A stretch of DNA of 64,000 nucleotides from Toxotes chatareus (lineage: Eukaryota; Chordata; Actinopteri; Toxotidae). This document shows, piece after piece, positions 48,185-61,100 of this stretch (the stretch's first letter is position 1; each line of letters starts with the position of its first letter). Location: NCBI GenBank assembly GCA_016801885.1, contig CM028884.1:11474181-11538180 (forward strand), given 5' to 3'. Both the position numbers and the translations under genes were made by a program. Under the pieces are notes generated by a model that did no database searches, was not told the origin of the DNA, and worked only from the letters and a program-made list of their open reading frames with translations.

Positions 48185-48240
48185 GGTTATGGTACACCTA
48201 GTACACTAGGGTGGGGTTCAATTCCCTGCAGTGCCCTGCT
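48185..48240 (+). other. tRNA-like remnant with B-box (possible SINE head)
   Basis: GGTTCAATTCC at about 48,217-48,227 fits the RNA polymerase III B-box and sits in a GGG…CCC T-arm. CCTAGTACACTAGG at 48,199-48,212 could form an anticodon-like arm, and CGCTGGTTATGG lies at A-box distance. Pairing is too poor for a working tRNA, so I infer a decayed tRNA-derived SINE. Confidence 0.3.
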
Positions 48241-48499
48241 AATAGGTTGATGATGTAAGATCCACACAAAATCCTAAATCTAGACAGCTTGTCATGACAG
48301 CTCCATGTTAACACATCTGTGTAGAATGTATGTATTTCCATTATATAACATTTATGGCTCCAAGTGAAAGGAGCTCAACTGCACCAATGCCTCCACTATC
48401 TTCTCTTCCCTTCTTTCCAACAGCCCTAATCTCATCTGTTCTCCAGATATACAGTGAACTACATGAAAAATACACATAGCTACATGAAAAGTACACATA

Positions 48500-49136
48500 T
48501 TTCCTAATCCCAATAGTTGGCGCTATTTGTGTATCATGATATCAGTACATCTATCTGTTCTGAATCACATGATCAACATGACTACAAAGTTTGATCTACA
48601 TTGGATGAAGTATGTGGGAGATACAGGCACAAATACATCCATTTCCTGTGTGTTGGTGAAGGGTCAATTTCATGGCGGCGCCATGGCTAGACCGTGTAAC
48701 CCAGACCAAACCTTTTCACAACTTTTAGTCATGAAGGCCTTAAAAGCAAACAGAGCAATTTTCAGCATGATTGGACCATTCTCCTAGGACGAGTTTGTTA
48801 AAGTACAAGCTGTGCGAAATGCAGAATGGTGGCATTTTTACAAAATGGCGGACTTCCTGTACATCGTAGAACTTTCCTCCATCAGACTTTTTTTCTCGTA
48901 TGGATGTGATGTATCTGTGTACCAAATTTCAAGTCCGTGGGTCTTACGTGTAATATTTTCACAATATGGGGGCCGCAATATCGGGTGAAAATTTTGGGCA
49001 AAGTTTGGAGAGTTTTTGAGTACGTTCAAGGGGTCAACTTAGCCGATAAAGTGGCGGGAGAAAAATAAAAGAGGAAGAGAGTAATAATAATTCCTTAAGT
49101 TACAAGAGGGCTTTGCTTTGGCCCTAAAAAAAAAAA
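48500..49136 (+). mobile_element. Dispersed fish repeat ending in poly(A) at the satellite border
   Basis: The sequence has phrases typical of an abundant fish repeat: GTACCAAATTTCAAGTCCGT near 48,919, CATGGCGGCGCCATGG near 48,671, and the end AATAATAATTCC…ACAAGAGGGCTTTGC, then TTTGGCCCTA followed by 15 A. The fixed 3' end plus A-tail suggests a retroposed or end-defined element. The satellite starts immediately afterwards. Class not determined. Confidence 0.5.
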
Positions 49137-52100
49137 AAAAGGTCAAAGTCATATTTTACTAAGACCTCAAAATGTCATAAAAAACGTCATACTATAGTAA
49201 GGCGTCAAAAAATGCCAAAAAAAGTGAAATTTTGTAAGATCTCAAAATGTCATAAAAAACGTTATAATATAGTAAGGCGTTAAAAAACGCCAAAAAAAGT
49301 GAAATTTTTGTAAGACCTCAAAATGTCATAAAAAACATTATACTATAGTAAGGCGTCAAAAGATGGCAAAAAAAGTCAAATTTTTGTAAGAACTCAAAAT
49401 GTCATAAAAAATGTCATACTATATATAGTAAGGCGTCAAAAAATGGCAAAAAAAGTCAAATTTTTGTAAGACCTCAAAATGACTTAAAAAACGTCATACG
49501 GCCGTAAGGTGTCAAAAAATGGCAAAAAAAAGGCAAACTTTTGTAAGACCTCGAAATGTCATAAAAAACGTCATACTATAGTAAGGCGTCAAAAAATGCC
49601 AAAAAAAAAAAGTCAAATTTTTGGAAGACCTCAAAATATCATAAAAAACGTCATACTATAGTAAGGCGTCAAATAATGCCAAAAAAAGTCAAATTTTTGT
49701 AAGACCTCAAAATGTCATAAAAAATGTCATACTATAGTAAGGCGTCAAAAAATGCCAAAAAAAGTCAAATTTTTGTAAGACCTCAAATGTCATAAAAACG
49801 CGTCATATATATAGTAAGGCGCCAAAAATGTCAAAAAAAAGTCACATTTTTGTAAGACCTCAAAATCATAAAAAAAAACATCATACTGGCCGTAAGGTGT
49901 CAAAAAATGGCAAAAAAAGCAAAATTTTGTAAGACCTCAAATGTCAAAAACGTCATACTATATAGTAAAATGCCAAAAAAAAAAGCGTCATTTTGTAAGA
50001 CTCAAATGTCATAAAAAACGTCATACGTCAAAAAATGCAAAAAAAAAAAGTCAAATTTTGTAAGACCTCAAAATGTCATAAAAACGCATCATACTATAGT
50101 AAGTCAAAAATGGCAAAAAATGCCAAAAAAAAGTCAAATTTTGTAAGACCTCAAAATGTCATAAAAATGCATCATACTATAGTAAGGCGTCAAAAATGGC
50201 CAAAAAAAAAAAGTCAAATTTTTGTAAGACCTCAAAATGTCATAAAAAAACGTCATACTATAGTAAGGGTCAAAAAATGGCAAAAAAAAGTCACATTTTG
50301 TAAGACCTCAAAATGTCATAAAAAAACGTCATATACCGTAGTAAGCGTCAAAAAATGGCAAAAAAAGTCAAATTTTGTAAGACCTCAAAATGTCAAAAAA
50401 ACGTCATATACTATAGTAAATGTCAAAAATGGCAAAAAAAAAGTCAAATTTTTGTAAGACCTCAAAATGTCATAAAAAACGTCATACTATAGTAAGGCGT
50501 CAAAAATGGCCAAAAAAGTCAAATTTTTGTAAGAAAAAATGTCATAAAAAATTTTGTAAGACCTCAAAAATGTCAAAAAAAAATTTTGTAATACTATAGT
50601 CATAAAACGTCATAAAAATGGCAAAAAAAAAAAAAAAGTCAAAATTTTGTAAGACCTCAAAATGTCAAGGCCAAAAAATAAAAACGTCATATTTTGTAAG
50701 ACCAAAATGTCATAAAAAAATCATACGGTATAAAAAAATGGCAAAAAAAAGTCAATTTTTGTAAGACCTCAAATGTCATAAAAAACGCGTCATACTATAG
50801 TAAGGCGCCAAAAATGGCCAAAAAAAAGTCAAATTTTGTAAGACCTCAAAATGTCATAAAAACGTCATACTATAGTAAGGCGTCAAAAAATGGCAAAAAA
50901 AAAAGTCAAATTTTTGTAAGACCTCAAAATGTCATAAAAAAACGTCATACTATAGTAAAGCGTCAAAAATGGAAAAAAAAAGTCAAATTTTTGTAAGACC
51001 TCAAAATGTCATAAAAAACGTCATACTATAGTAAGGCGCCAAAATGGAAAAAAAAAAAGTCAAATTTTGTAAGACTCAAAATGTCATATAAAAAAAACGT
51101 CATACGGCCGAAAGGCGTCAAAAAATGGAAAAAAAAAGTCAAATTTTTGTAAGACCTCAAAATGTCATAAAAAAAACGTCATACTATAGTAAGGCGTCAA
51201 AAAATGGCAAAAAAAGTCAAATTTTTGTAAGACCTCAAAATGTCATAAAAAACGTCATACTATAGTAAGGCGTCAAAAATGGACCTCAAATGTCAAAAAA
51301 AAAGTCAAATTTTTGTAAGACCTCAAAATGTCATAAAAAAACGTCATCATACTATAGTAAGGCGTCAAAAATGGAAAAAAAAAGTCAAATTTTTGTAAGA
51401 CCTCAAAATGTCATAAAAACATCATACTATAGTAAGGCGTCAAAAAATGGAAAAAAAAGTCAAATTTTTGTAAGACCTCAAAATGTCATAAAAAAACATC
51501 ATACTATAGTAGTAAGGCGCCAAAAAATGGCAAAAAAAAGTCAAATTTTTTAAGACCTCAAATGTCATAAAAAACGTCATACTATAGTAAGGCGTCAAAA
51601 AATGAAAAAAAAGTCAAATTTTTGTAAGACCTCAAAATGTCATAAAAAACGTCATACTATAGTAAGGCGTCAAAAAATGCAAAAAAAAAAAGTCAAATTT
51701 TGTAAGACCTCAAAATGTCATAAAAAACGTCATACTATAGTAAGGCGTCAAAAAATGGCAAAAAAAGTCAAATTTTTGTAAGACCTCAAATGTCATAAAA
51801 AAAATCATACTAGTAGTCAAAAAAGGCGTCAAAAATGTAAAAAAAAGTCAAATTTTTAAGACCTCAAAATGTCATAAAAAAACTCATACTATAGTAAGGC
51901 GCCAAAAATGGCAAAAAAAGTCAAATTTTTGTAAGACTCAAAATGTCAAAAAAACGTCATACGGTATAGTAGGCGCCAAAAATGGAAAAAAAAGTCAAAT
52001 TTTTGTAAGACCTCAAAATGTCATAAAAAAAACGTCATACTATAGTAAGGCGTCAAAAATGGCAAAAAAAGTCAAATTTTGTAAGACCTCAAATGTCATC

Positions 52101-55100
52101 ATAAAAAAACGTCATACTATAGTAAGGCGTCAAAAATGGCAAAAAAAAAGTCAAATTTTTGTAAGACCTCAAAATGTCATAAAAAAACGTCATACTATAG
52201 TAAGGCGCCAAAAATGTAAAAAAAAGTCAAATTTTGTAAGACTCAAATGTCATAAAAAACGTCATACTATAGTAGTAAGGCCAAAAATGGCAAAAAAAAG
52301 TCAAATTTTTGTAAGACCTCAAAAAATGTCATAAAAACGCAAAAAAAGTCATACTATAGTAAGACCTCAAATGTCATAAAAAAAAAATACTATAAAGTAT
52401 GTCAAAAAAAAGTCAAATTTTGTAAGACCTCAAAATGTCATAAAAAAACGTCATACTATAGTAAGGCGTCAAAAATGGCAAAAAAAGTCAAATTTTTAAG
52501 ACCTCAAAATGTCATAAAAAACGTCATACTATAGTAAGGCGTCAAAAATGGCAAAAAAAAAGTCAAATTTTGTAAGACCTCAAAATGTCATAAAAAAACG
52601 TCATATATAGTAGTAATGTCAAAAAATGGTAAAAAAAAAGTCAAATTTTTGTAAGACCTCAAAATGTCATAAAAACATCATACTATAGTAAGCGTCAAAA
52701 AATGCAAAAAAAAAAAGTCAAATTTTTGTAAGACCTCAAAATGTCATAAAAAAAAACGTCATACTATAGTAAGGCGTCAAAAATGGCAAAAAAAGTCAAA
52801 TTTTTGTAAGACCTCAAATGTCATAAAAAAACGTCATACTATAAGCCAAAAATGTCAAAAATGGCAAAAAAAGTCAAAAATTTTGTAAGACCTCAAAATG
52901 TCATTTTTGTAAAAAATGTCATACTATATAGTAAGGCGTCAAAAATGGCAAAAAAAAAAAGTCAAATTTTTGTAAGACCTCAAAATGTCATAAAAAACGC
53001 ATCATACTATAGTAAGGCGTCAAAAAAATGGCAAAAAAAAAAGTCAAATTTTTGTAAGACCTCAAAATGTCATAAAAAAACGTCATCATACTATAGTAAG
53101 GCCAAAAATGGCAAAAAAAAAGTCAAATTTTGTAAGACCTCAAATGTCATAAAAAACGTCATACTATAGTAAATAAGCGCCAAAAATGGCAAAAAAAAAG
53201 TCAATTTTTGTAAGACCTCAAAATGTCATAAAAAACGTCATACTATAGTAAGGCGTCAAAAATGGCAAAAAAAAAGTCAAATTTTGTAAGACCTCAAATG
53301 TCATAAAAAAACGTCATACTATAGTAAGGCCGTCAAAAATGGCAAAAAAAAAGTCAAAATTTTGTAAGACCTCAAATGTCAAAAAACGCATCATACTATA
53401 GTAAGGCCAAAAAAATGGCAAAAAAGTCAAATTTTTGTAAGACCTCAAATGTCATAAAAAAAACGTCATACTATATAGTAAAAGGCAAAAAAAAAAATGG
53501 CAAAAAAAGTCAAATTTTTGTAAGACCTCAAAAAATGTCAAATCAAAAAAAAAACGTCACGTCATACTAAGACCTCAAAAAGGCGTCATACTATAGTAAG
53601 GCGTCAAAAAATGGCAAAAAAAGTCAAATTTTGTAAGACCTCAAATGTCATAAAAATACTATAGTAAGGCGTCAAAAATGGCCAAAAAAAAGTCAAAAAA
53701 AGACCTCAAAATGTTTGTAAGACCAAAAAAAATGTCATAAGAAAAATGTCATACTATAGTAAGGCGTCAAAAATGGCAAAAAAAAGTCAAATTTTGTAAG
53801 ACCTCAAAATGTCATAAAAAAACGTCATACTATAGTAAGGCGTCAAAAAATGGCAAAAAAAAGTCAAATTTTGTAAGACCTCAAAATGTCAAAAAACGTC
53901 ATACTATAGTAAGGCGCAAAAAATGAAAAAAAAAGTCAAATTTTGTAAGACCTCAAAATGTCATAAAAAAAACGTCATACTATAGTAAGGCAAAAAAAAA
54001 AAAAAAAAAGTCAAATTTTGTAAGACCTCAAATGTCATCAAAAAAAACGTCATACTATAGCGTCAGTAAATCAAAAAATGGCAAAAAAGTCAAATTTTGT
54101 AAGACCTCAAATGTCAAAAAAAACGCATCATACTATAGTAAGGCGTCAAAAAATGGCAAAAAAAAGTCAAATTTTTGTAAGACCTCAAAATGTCATAAAA
54201 AACGTCATACTATAGTAAGGCGTCAAAAAATGGCAAAAAAAAAAAGTCAATTTTTGTAAGACCTCATAAAAATGTCATGGAAAAAACGCAAATTTTTGTA
54301 AGACTAAATGTAAAGCGTCATAAAAATGGCAAAAATGGCAAAAAAAAGTCAAATTTTTGTAAGACCTCAAAATGTCATAAAAAACGTCATACTATAGTAA
54401 GGCGTCAAAAATGGCAAAAAAAGTCAAATTTTGTAAGACCTCAAAATGTCATAAAAACGCCATCATATAGTAAGGCGTCAAAAATGGCAAAAAAAAGTCA
54501 AATTTTGTAAGACCTCAAAATGTCATAAAAAACATCATACTATAGTAGTAAGCGCCAAAAATGGAAAAAAAAAGTCAAATTTTTGTAAGACCTCAAATGT
54601 CATAAAAAACGTCATACTATAGTAAGGCGCCAAAAATGGCAAAAAAAAAGTCAAATTTTGTAAGACCTCAAAATGTCATAAAAAAACGTCATACTATAGT
54701 AAGGGCGTCAAAATGGCAAAAAAAGTCAAATTTTTGTAAGACCTCAAAAATGTCATAAAAAACGTCATACTATAGTAAGTAAGGCCAAAAATGGCAAAAA
54801 AAAAAAGTCAATTTTGTAAGACCTCAAATGTCATAAAAAACGTCATACTATAGTAGTAAGGCCAAAAATGGCAAAAAAAAGTCAAATTTTGTAAGACCTC
54901 AAATGTCATAAAAAAATCATACTATAGTAAGGCGTCAAAAATGCAAAAAAGTCAAAAAAAAGTCAAATTTTGTAAGACCTCAAATGTCATAAAAAAACGC
55001 AATTATATACTCAAATGTAGTAAGGCCAAAAATGGCAAAAAAAGTCAAATTTTTTGTAAGACCTCAAAATGTCATAAAAACCTCAAAATGTCAAAATGGC

Positions 55101-58100
55101 AAAAAGTCAATTTTTGTAAGACCTCAAATGTCATAAAACGCCATAAAATGCCAAAAATGGCAAAAGTCAGTCAATTTTTGTAAGACCTCAAATGTCATAA
55201 AAAACGTCATATATACTATAGTAAGCGTCAAAAATGGCAAAAAAAGTCAAATTTTTTGTAAGACCTCAAATGTCATAAAAAACGTCATACTATATAGTAA
55301 GCGCCAAAAAATGGCAAAAAAGTCAAATTTTTGTAAGACCTCAAATGTCATAAAAAAAACGTCATACTATAGTAGTAAGGCCAAAAAATGGCAAAAAAAG
55401 TCAAATTTTTGTAAGACCTCAAAATGTCAAAAAAAACGTCATACTATAGTAATGGCCAAAAATGGCAAAAAAGTCAAATTTTGTAAGACCTCAAAATGTC
55501 AAAAAAATGTACTATAGTAAGGCGTCAAAAATGGCAAAAAAAGTCAAATTTTTGTAAGACCTCAAAAATGTCAAAAAACTCAAATGTCATAAAAAATAGC
55601 CATAAAGGCCAAAAAATGGCAAAAAAGTCAAATTTTGTAAGACCTCAAATGTCATAAAAAACATCATACTATAGTAAGGCGCCAAAAAATGGCAAAAAAA
55701 GTCAAATTTTTTTGTAAGACCTCAAAATGTCATAAAAAAAACGCCATCATACTATAGTAATAAGGCCAAAAAAAATGCAAAAAAAGTCAAATTTTTGTAA
55801 GACCTCAAATGTCATAAAAAAACGCTCATACTATAGTAAGGCCAAAAATGGCAAAAAAGTCATAAAAAATTTTGTAAGACCTCAAAATGTCAAAAAAAAT
55901 TTTCATACTATAATGTCAAAACGCCATACTATAGTAAAAAATGGCAAAAAAGTCAAATTTTGTAAGACCTCAAATGTCATAAAAACGTCATACGGTAGTA
56001 AGGCCAAAAATGGGCAAAAAAAGTCAAATTTTGTAAGACCTCAAATGTCATAAAAAAACGTCATACTATAGTAAGGCCAAAAATGAAAAAAAAAAAGTCA
56101 AATTTTGTAAGACCTCAAATGTCATAAAAACGTCATACGCCTATAGTAAAGGCCAAAAATGCAAAAAAGTCAAATTTTGTAAGACCTCAAATGTCATAAA
56201 AAACGCTCATACTATAGTAAGGCGCCAAAAAATGGCAAAAAAGTCAAAATTTTGTAAGACCTCAAATGTCATAAAAAAACGTCATACTATAGTAAAGGCC
56301 AAAAAATGGAAAAAAAAAGTCAAATTTTTGTAAGACCTCAAAATGTCAAAAAAAAACGTCATATACTATAGTAAGGCCCAAAAAATGGCAAAAAAAAAAG
56401 TCAATTTTTGTAAGACCTCAAATGTCATAAAAAACGTCATACTATAGTAAGTAAGGCAAAAATGGCAAAAAAGTCAAAATTTTGTAAGACCTCAAATGTC
56501 ATAAAAAACGTCATACGCCCGTATAAGGCCAAAAAATGGCAAAAAAGTCAAATTTTGTAAGACCTCAAATGTCATAAAAAAACATCATACTATAGTAAGG
56601 CGCCAAAAATGGCAAAAAAAGTCAAATTTTTGTAAGACCTCAAATGTCATAAAAAAACTCATACTATAGTAGTAAGGCAAAAAATGGCAAAAAAAAGTCA
56701 ATTTTGTAAGACCTCAAATGTCATAAAAAAAAACTATCATAGGCCAAAAATATAGTAAGACCTCAAAATGCCAAAAAAAATGGCAAAAAAGTCAAATTTT
56801 TGTAAGACCTCTCAAATGTCATAAAAAACGTCATACTATAGTAAGGCCAAAAATGGCAAAAAAGTCAAATTTTTTTGTAAGACTCAAAATGTCATAAAAA
56901 CGCCAAGACTATAGTAAGGCAAAAAAATGGCAAAAAGTCAAATTTTTGTAAGACCAAAATGTCATAAAAAATCATACTATAGTAGTAAGGCCAAAATGGC
57001 AAAAAAGTCAAATTTTTGTAAGACCTCAAATGTCATAAAAAACGTCATACTATAGTAGTATGTCAAAAATGGCAAAAAAAAGTCAAATTTTTGTAAGACC
57101 TCAAATGTCATAAAAAAACGCTCATACTATAGTAAGGCCAAAAATGGCAAAAAAAAGTCAAATTTTGTAAGACCTCAAATGTCATAAAAAACATCATATA
57201 TAGTAAGGCCAAAAAATGGCAAAAAAGTCAAAAAATGGCAAAAAAGTCAAATTTTGTAAGACCCAAAAATGCAAAAAAAGTAAAAATTTTCAGACTCAAA
57301 TGTCATAAAAAACGTCATACTATAGTAAGCCAAAAATGGCAAAAAAAAGTCAAATTTTTGTAAGACCTCAAAATGTCAAAAAACGCATCATACTATAGTA
57401 TAAGGCCAAAAATGGCAAAAAGAAATTTTTGTAAGACCTCAAATGTCATAAAAACGCATCATACTATAGTAAGGCGTCAAAAATGCAAAAAAAAGTCAAA
57501 TTTTTTGTAAGACCTCAAATGTCATAAAAAACGTCATACTATAGTAAGGCGCCAAAAATGGCAAAAAAAAGTCAAATTTTTGTAAGACCTCAAATGTCAT
57601 AAAAAAACATCATATATATAGTAAGGCCAAAAATGGCAAAAAAAAGTCAAATTTTGTAAGACCTCAAATGTCAAAAAACGTCATACTATAGTATAAGGCC
57701 AAAAATGGCAAAAAAGTCAAATTTTGTAAGACCTCAAATGTCATAAAAAATCATACGTAAGGCCAAAAATGGCAAAAAAAGTAATTTTGTAAGGCAAAAT
57801 GTCAAAAATGTAAAGGCAAAAAAGTCAAATTTTTGTAAGACCTCAAATGTCAAAAAAAAACGCTCATACTATAGTAAGGCCAAAAATGGCAAAAAAAAAG
57901 TCAATTTTTGTAAGAAGACCTCAAATGTCATAAAAACGTCATATACTATAGTAAGGCCAAAAAATGGCAAAAAAGTCAAATTTTGTAAGACCTCAAATGT
58001 CATAAAAAAACTATCATACTATAGCCAAAAGGCGCCAAAAAAAAATGGTAAGACCAAAAAAAAAAAAATTTTTGTAAGACCTCAAAATGTCAAAAAAAAA

Positions 58101-61100
58101 ATGTCATAAAAAACATACTATAGTATAGTAAGTCAAAAAATGGCAAAAAAAGTCAAATTTTTGTAAGACCTCAAAATGTCATAAAAAAACATCATACTAT
58201 AGTAAGGCAAAAATGCCAAAAAATGGCAAAAAAAGTCAAATTTTGTAAGACCTCAAATGTCATAAAAAAAAACATCATACTATAGTAAGGCCAAAAATGG
58301 CAAAAAAGTCAAATTTTGTAAGACCTCAAATGTCATAAAAAACGCATCATACTATAGTAAGGCCAAAAATGGCAAAAAAAGTCAAATTTTTGTAAGACCT
58401 CAAATGTCATAAAAAACGTATACATACTATAGTAAGGCCAAAAATGAAAAAAAAAGTCAAATTTTGTAAGACCTCAAATGTCATAAAAACATCATACTAT
58501 AGTAAGGCGCAAAAAATGGCAAAAAAAGTCAAATTTTTGTAAGACTCAAAATGTCATAAAAAACGTCATACTATAGTAAGGCCAAAAATGGCAAAAAAAA
58601 GTCAAATTTTTGTAAGACCTCAAATGTCATAAAAAAACGTCATACTATAGTAAGGCGCCAAAAATGGCAAAAAAAGTCAAATTTTTGTAAGACCTCAAAT
58701 GTCATAAAAAACATCATACGGTATAGTAAAAGGCAAAAAATGGCAAAAAAGTCAAATTTTGTAAGACCTCAAATGTCATAAAAAAAAACGCTATACTATA
58801 GTAAGGGCCAAAATATGGCAAAAAAGTCAAATTTTGTAAGACCTCAAAATGTCATAAAAAAAATAAAAAAAATGGCAAAAGTCAAATTTTTGTAAGACCT
58901 CAAAATGTCATAAAAAAACGCTCATACTATAGTAAAGGCCAAAAAATGGCAAAAAAAAAGTCAAATTTTTGTAAGACCTCAAATGTCAAAAAAACGTCAT
59001 ACTATAGTAAGGCCAAAAATGGCCAAAAAAAAAAGTCAAATTTTTGTAAGACCTCAAATGTCATAAAAAACGTCATACTATAGTATAAGGCGCCAAAAAT
59101 GGCAAAAAAGTCAAATTTTTGTAAGACCTCAAATGTCATAAAAACGTCATACTATATAGTAGTAAGTGCAAAAATGGCAAAAAAAGTCATTTTTTAAGAC
59201 CTCAAATGTCAAAAAAACGTCATACTATAGTAAGTCACGCCAAAAATGGCAAAAAAAAAGTCAATTTTTGTAAGACCTCAAAATGTCAAAAAAAAACGTC
59301 ATACTATAAAATGCCAAAAAATGGCAAAAAAGTCAAATTTTTGTAAGACCTCAAAAATGTCATAAAAAACGTCATATATAGTAGTAAGGCCAAAAATGCA
59401 AAAAAAAAGTCAAATTTTGTAAGACCTCAAATGTCATAAAAAAAATCATACTATAGTAAGGCGTCAAAAAATGGCAAAAAAGTCAAATTTTGTAAGACCT
59501 CAAATGTCAAAAAAATCATACTATAGTAAGGCCCAAAAATGAAAAAAAAGTCAAATTTTGTAAGACTCAAAATGTCATAAAAAAAATCATACTATAGTAA
59601 GGCCAAAAATGGCAAAAAAAGTCAAATTTTTGTAAGACCTCAAAATGTCATAAAAACGTCATACTATAGTAAGGCCAAAAATGGCAAAAAAAGTCAAATT
59701 TTGTAAGACCTCAAATGTCATAAAAAACGTCATACTATAGTAAAGGCCAAAAATGCAAAAAAAAAAAAAGTCAAATTTTTGTAAGACCTCAAATGTGTCA
59801 TAAAAAAATCATACTATAGTAAGGGCCAAAAAAAAAAAAAAAAAAGTCAAAATTTTGTAAGACCTCAAAATGTCATAAAAAACGCCATACTATAGTAGGC
59901 GTAGTCAAAAAAGGCAAAAAATTTTAAGACCTCAAAAAGTCATAAAAACGTCATTTTTGCAAAAAAGATTTTGTAAGACCAAAATGTCATAAAAAACGTC
60001 ATACTATAGTAAGGCATGCCAAAAATGGCAAAAAAAGTCAAATTTTTGTAAGACCTCAAATGTCAAAAAAAAAACGTCATACTATAGTATAAGGCAAAAA
60101 AATGGCAAAAAAGTCAAATTTTTGTAAGACCTCAAATGTCATAAAAAAACGCTCATACTATAGTAAGGCCAAAAATGGCAAAAAGTCAAATTTTGTAAGA
60201 CTCAAAATGTCAAAAAAAACGCCATACTATAGTAAGGCCAAAAAATGGCAAAAAAAGTCAAATTTTTGTAAGACCTCAAATGTCATAAAAAACGTCATAC
60301 TATAGTAATAAGGCCAAAAATGGCAAAAAAAAGTCAAATTTTGTAAGACCTCAAATGTCATAAAAAACGTCATACTATAGTAAGGCGCCAAAAAAAATGG
60401 CAAAAAAAAGTCAAATTTTTGTAAGACCTCAAATGTCATAAAAAAACGTAAGGCCAAATATATAGACCTCAAAGTAAGGCCAAAAATGCCAAAAAAAAGT
60501 CAAATTTTTGTAAGACCTCAAATGTCATAAAAAACGTCATACTATAGTAAGGTGGCAAAAAAGTCAATTTTTGTAAAAAATGTCATAAAAAAAAAAAGTC
60601 AAAAAATGGCAAAAAAGTTTTGTAAGACTCAAAAATGTCAAAAAAAAACGCATACTATACCGGCCGTAAGGCGCCAAAAATGGCAAAAAAAGTCAAATTT
60701 TGTAAGACCTCAAATGTCATAAAAACGCTCATACTATAGTAAGGTAAGGCCAAAAATGGCAAAAAAGTCAATTTTTGTAAGACCTCAAATGTCATAAAAA
60801 CGCCATACTATAGTAAGGCCAAAAATGGCAAAAAAAGTCAAATTTTTGTAAGACCTCAAATGTCATAAAAAAACGTCATACTATAGTAATAAGGCCAAAA
60901 ATGGCAAAAAAAAGTCAAATTTTGTAAGACCTCAAATGTCATCAAAAAAACGTCATACTATAGTAGTAAGGCGCCAAAAATGGCAAAAAAGTCAAATTTT
61001 TGTAAGACCTCAAATGTCATAAAAAAACGTCATACTATAGTAAGGCGCCAAAAATGGCAAAAAAAGTCAATTTTTGTAAGACCTCAAATGTCATAAAAAA

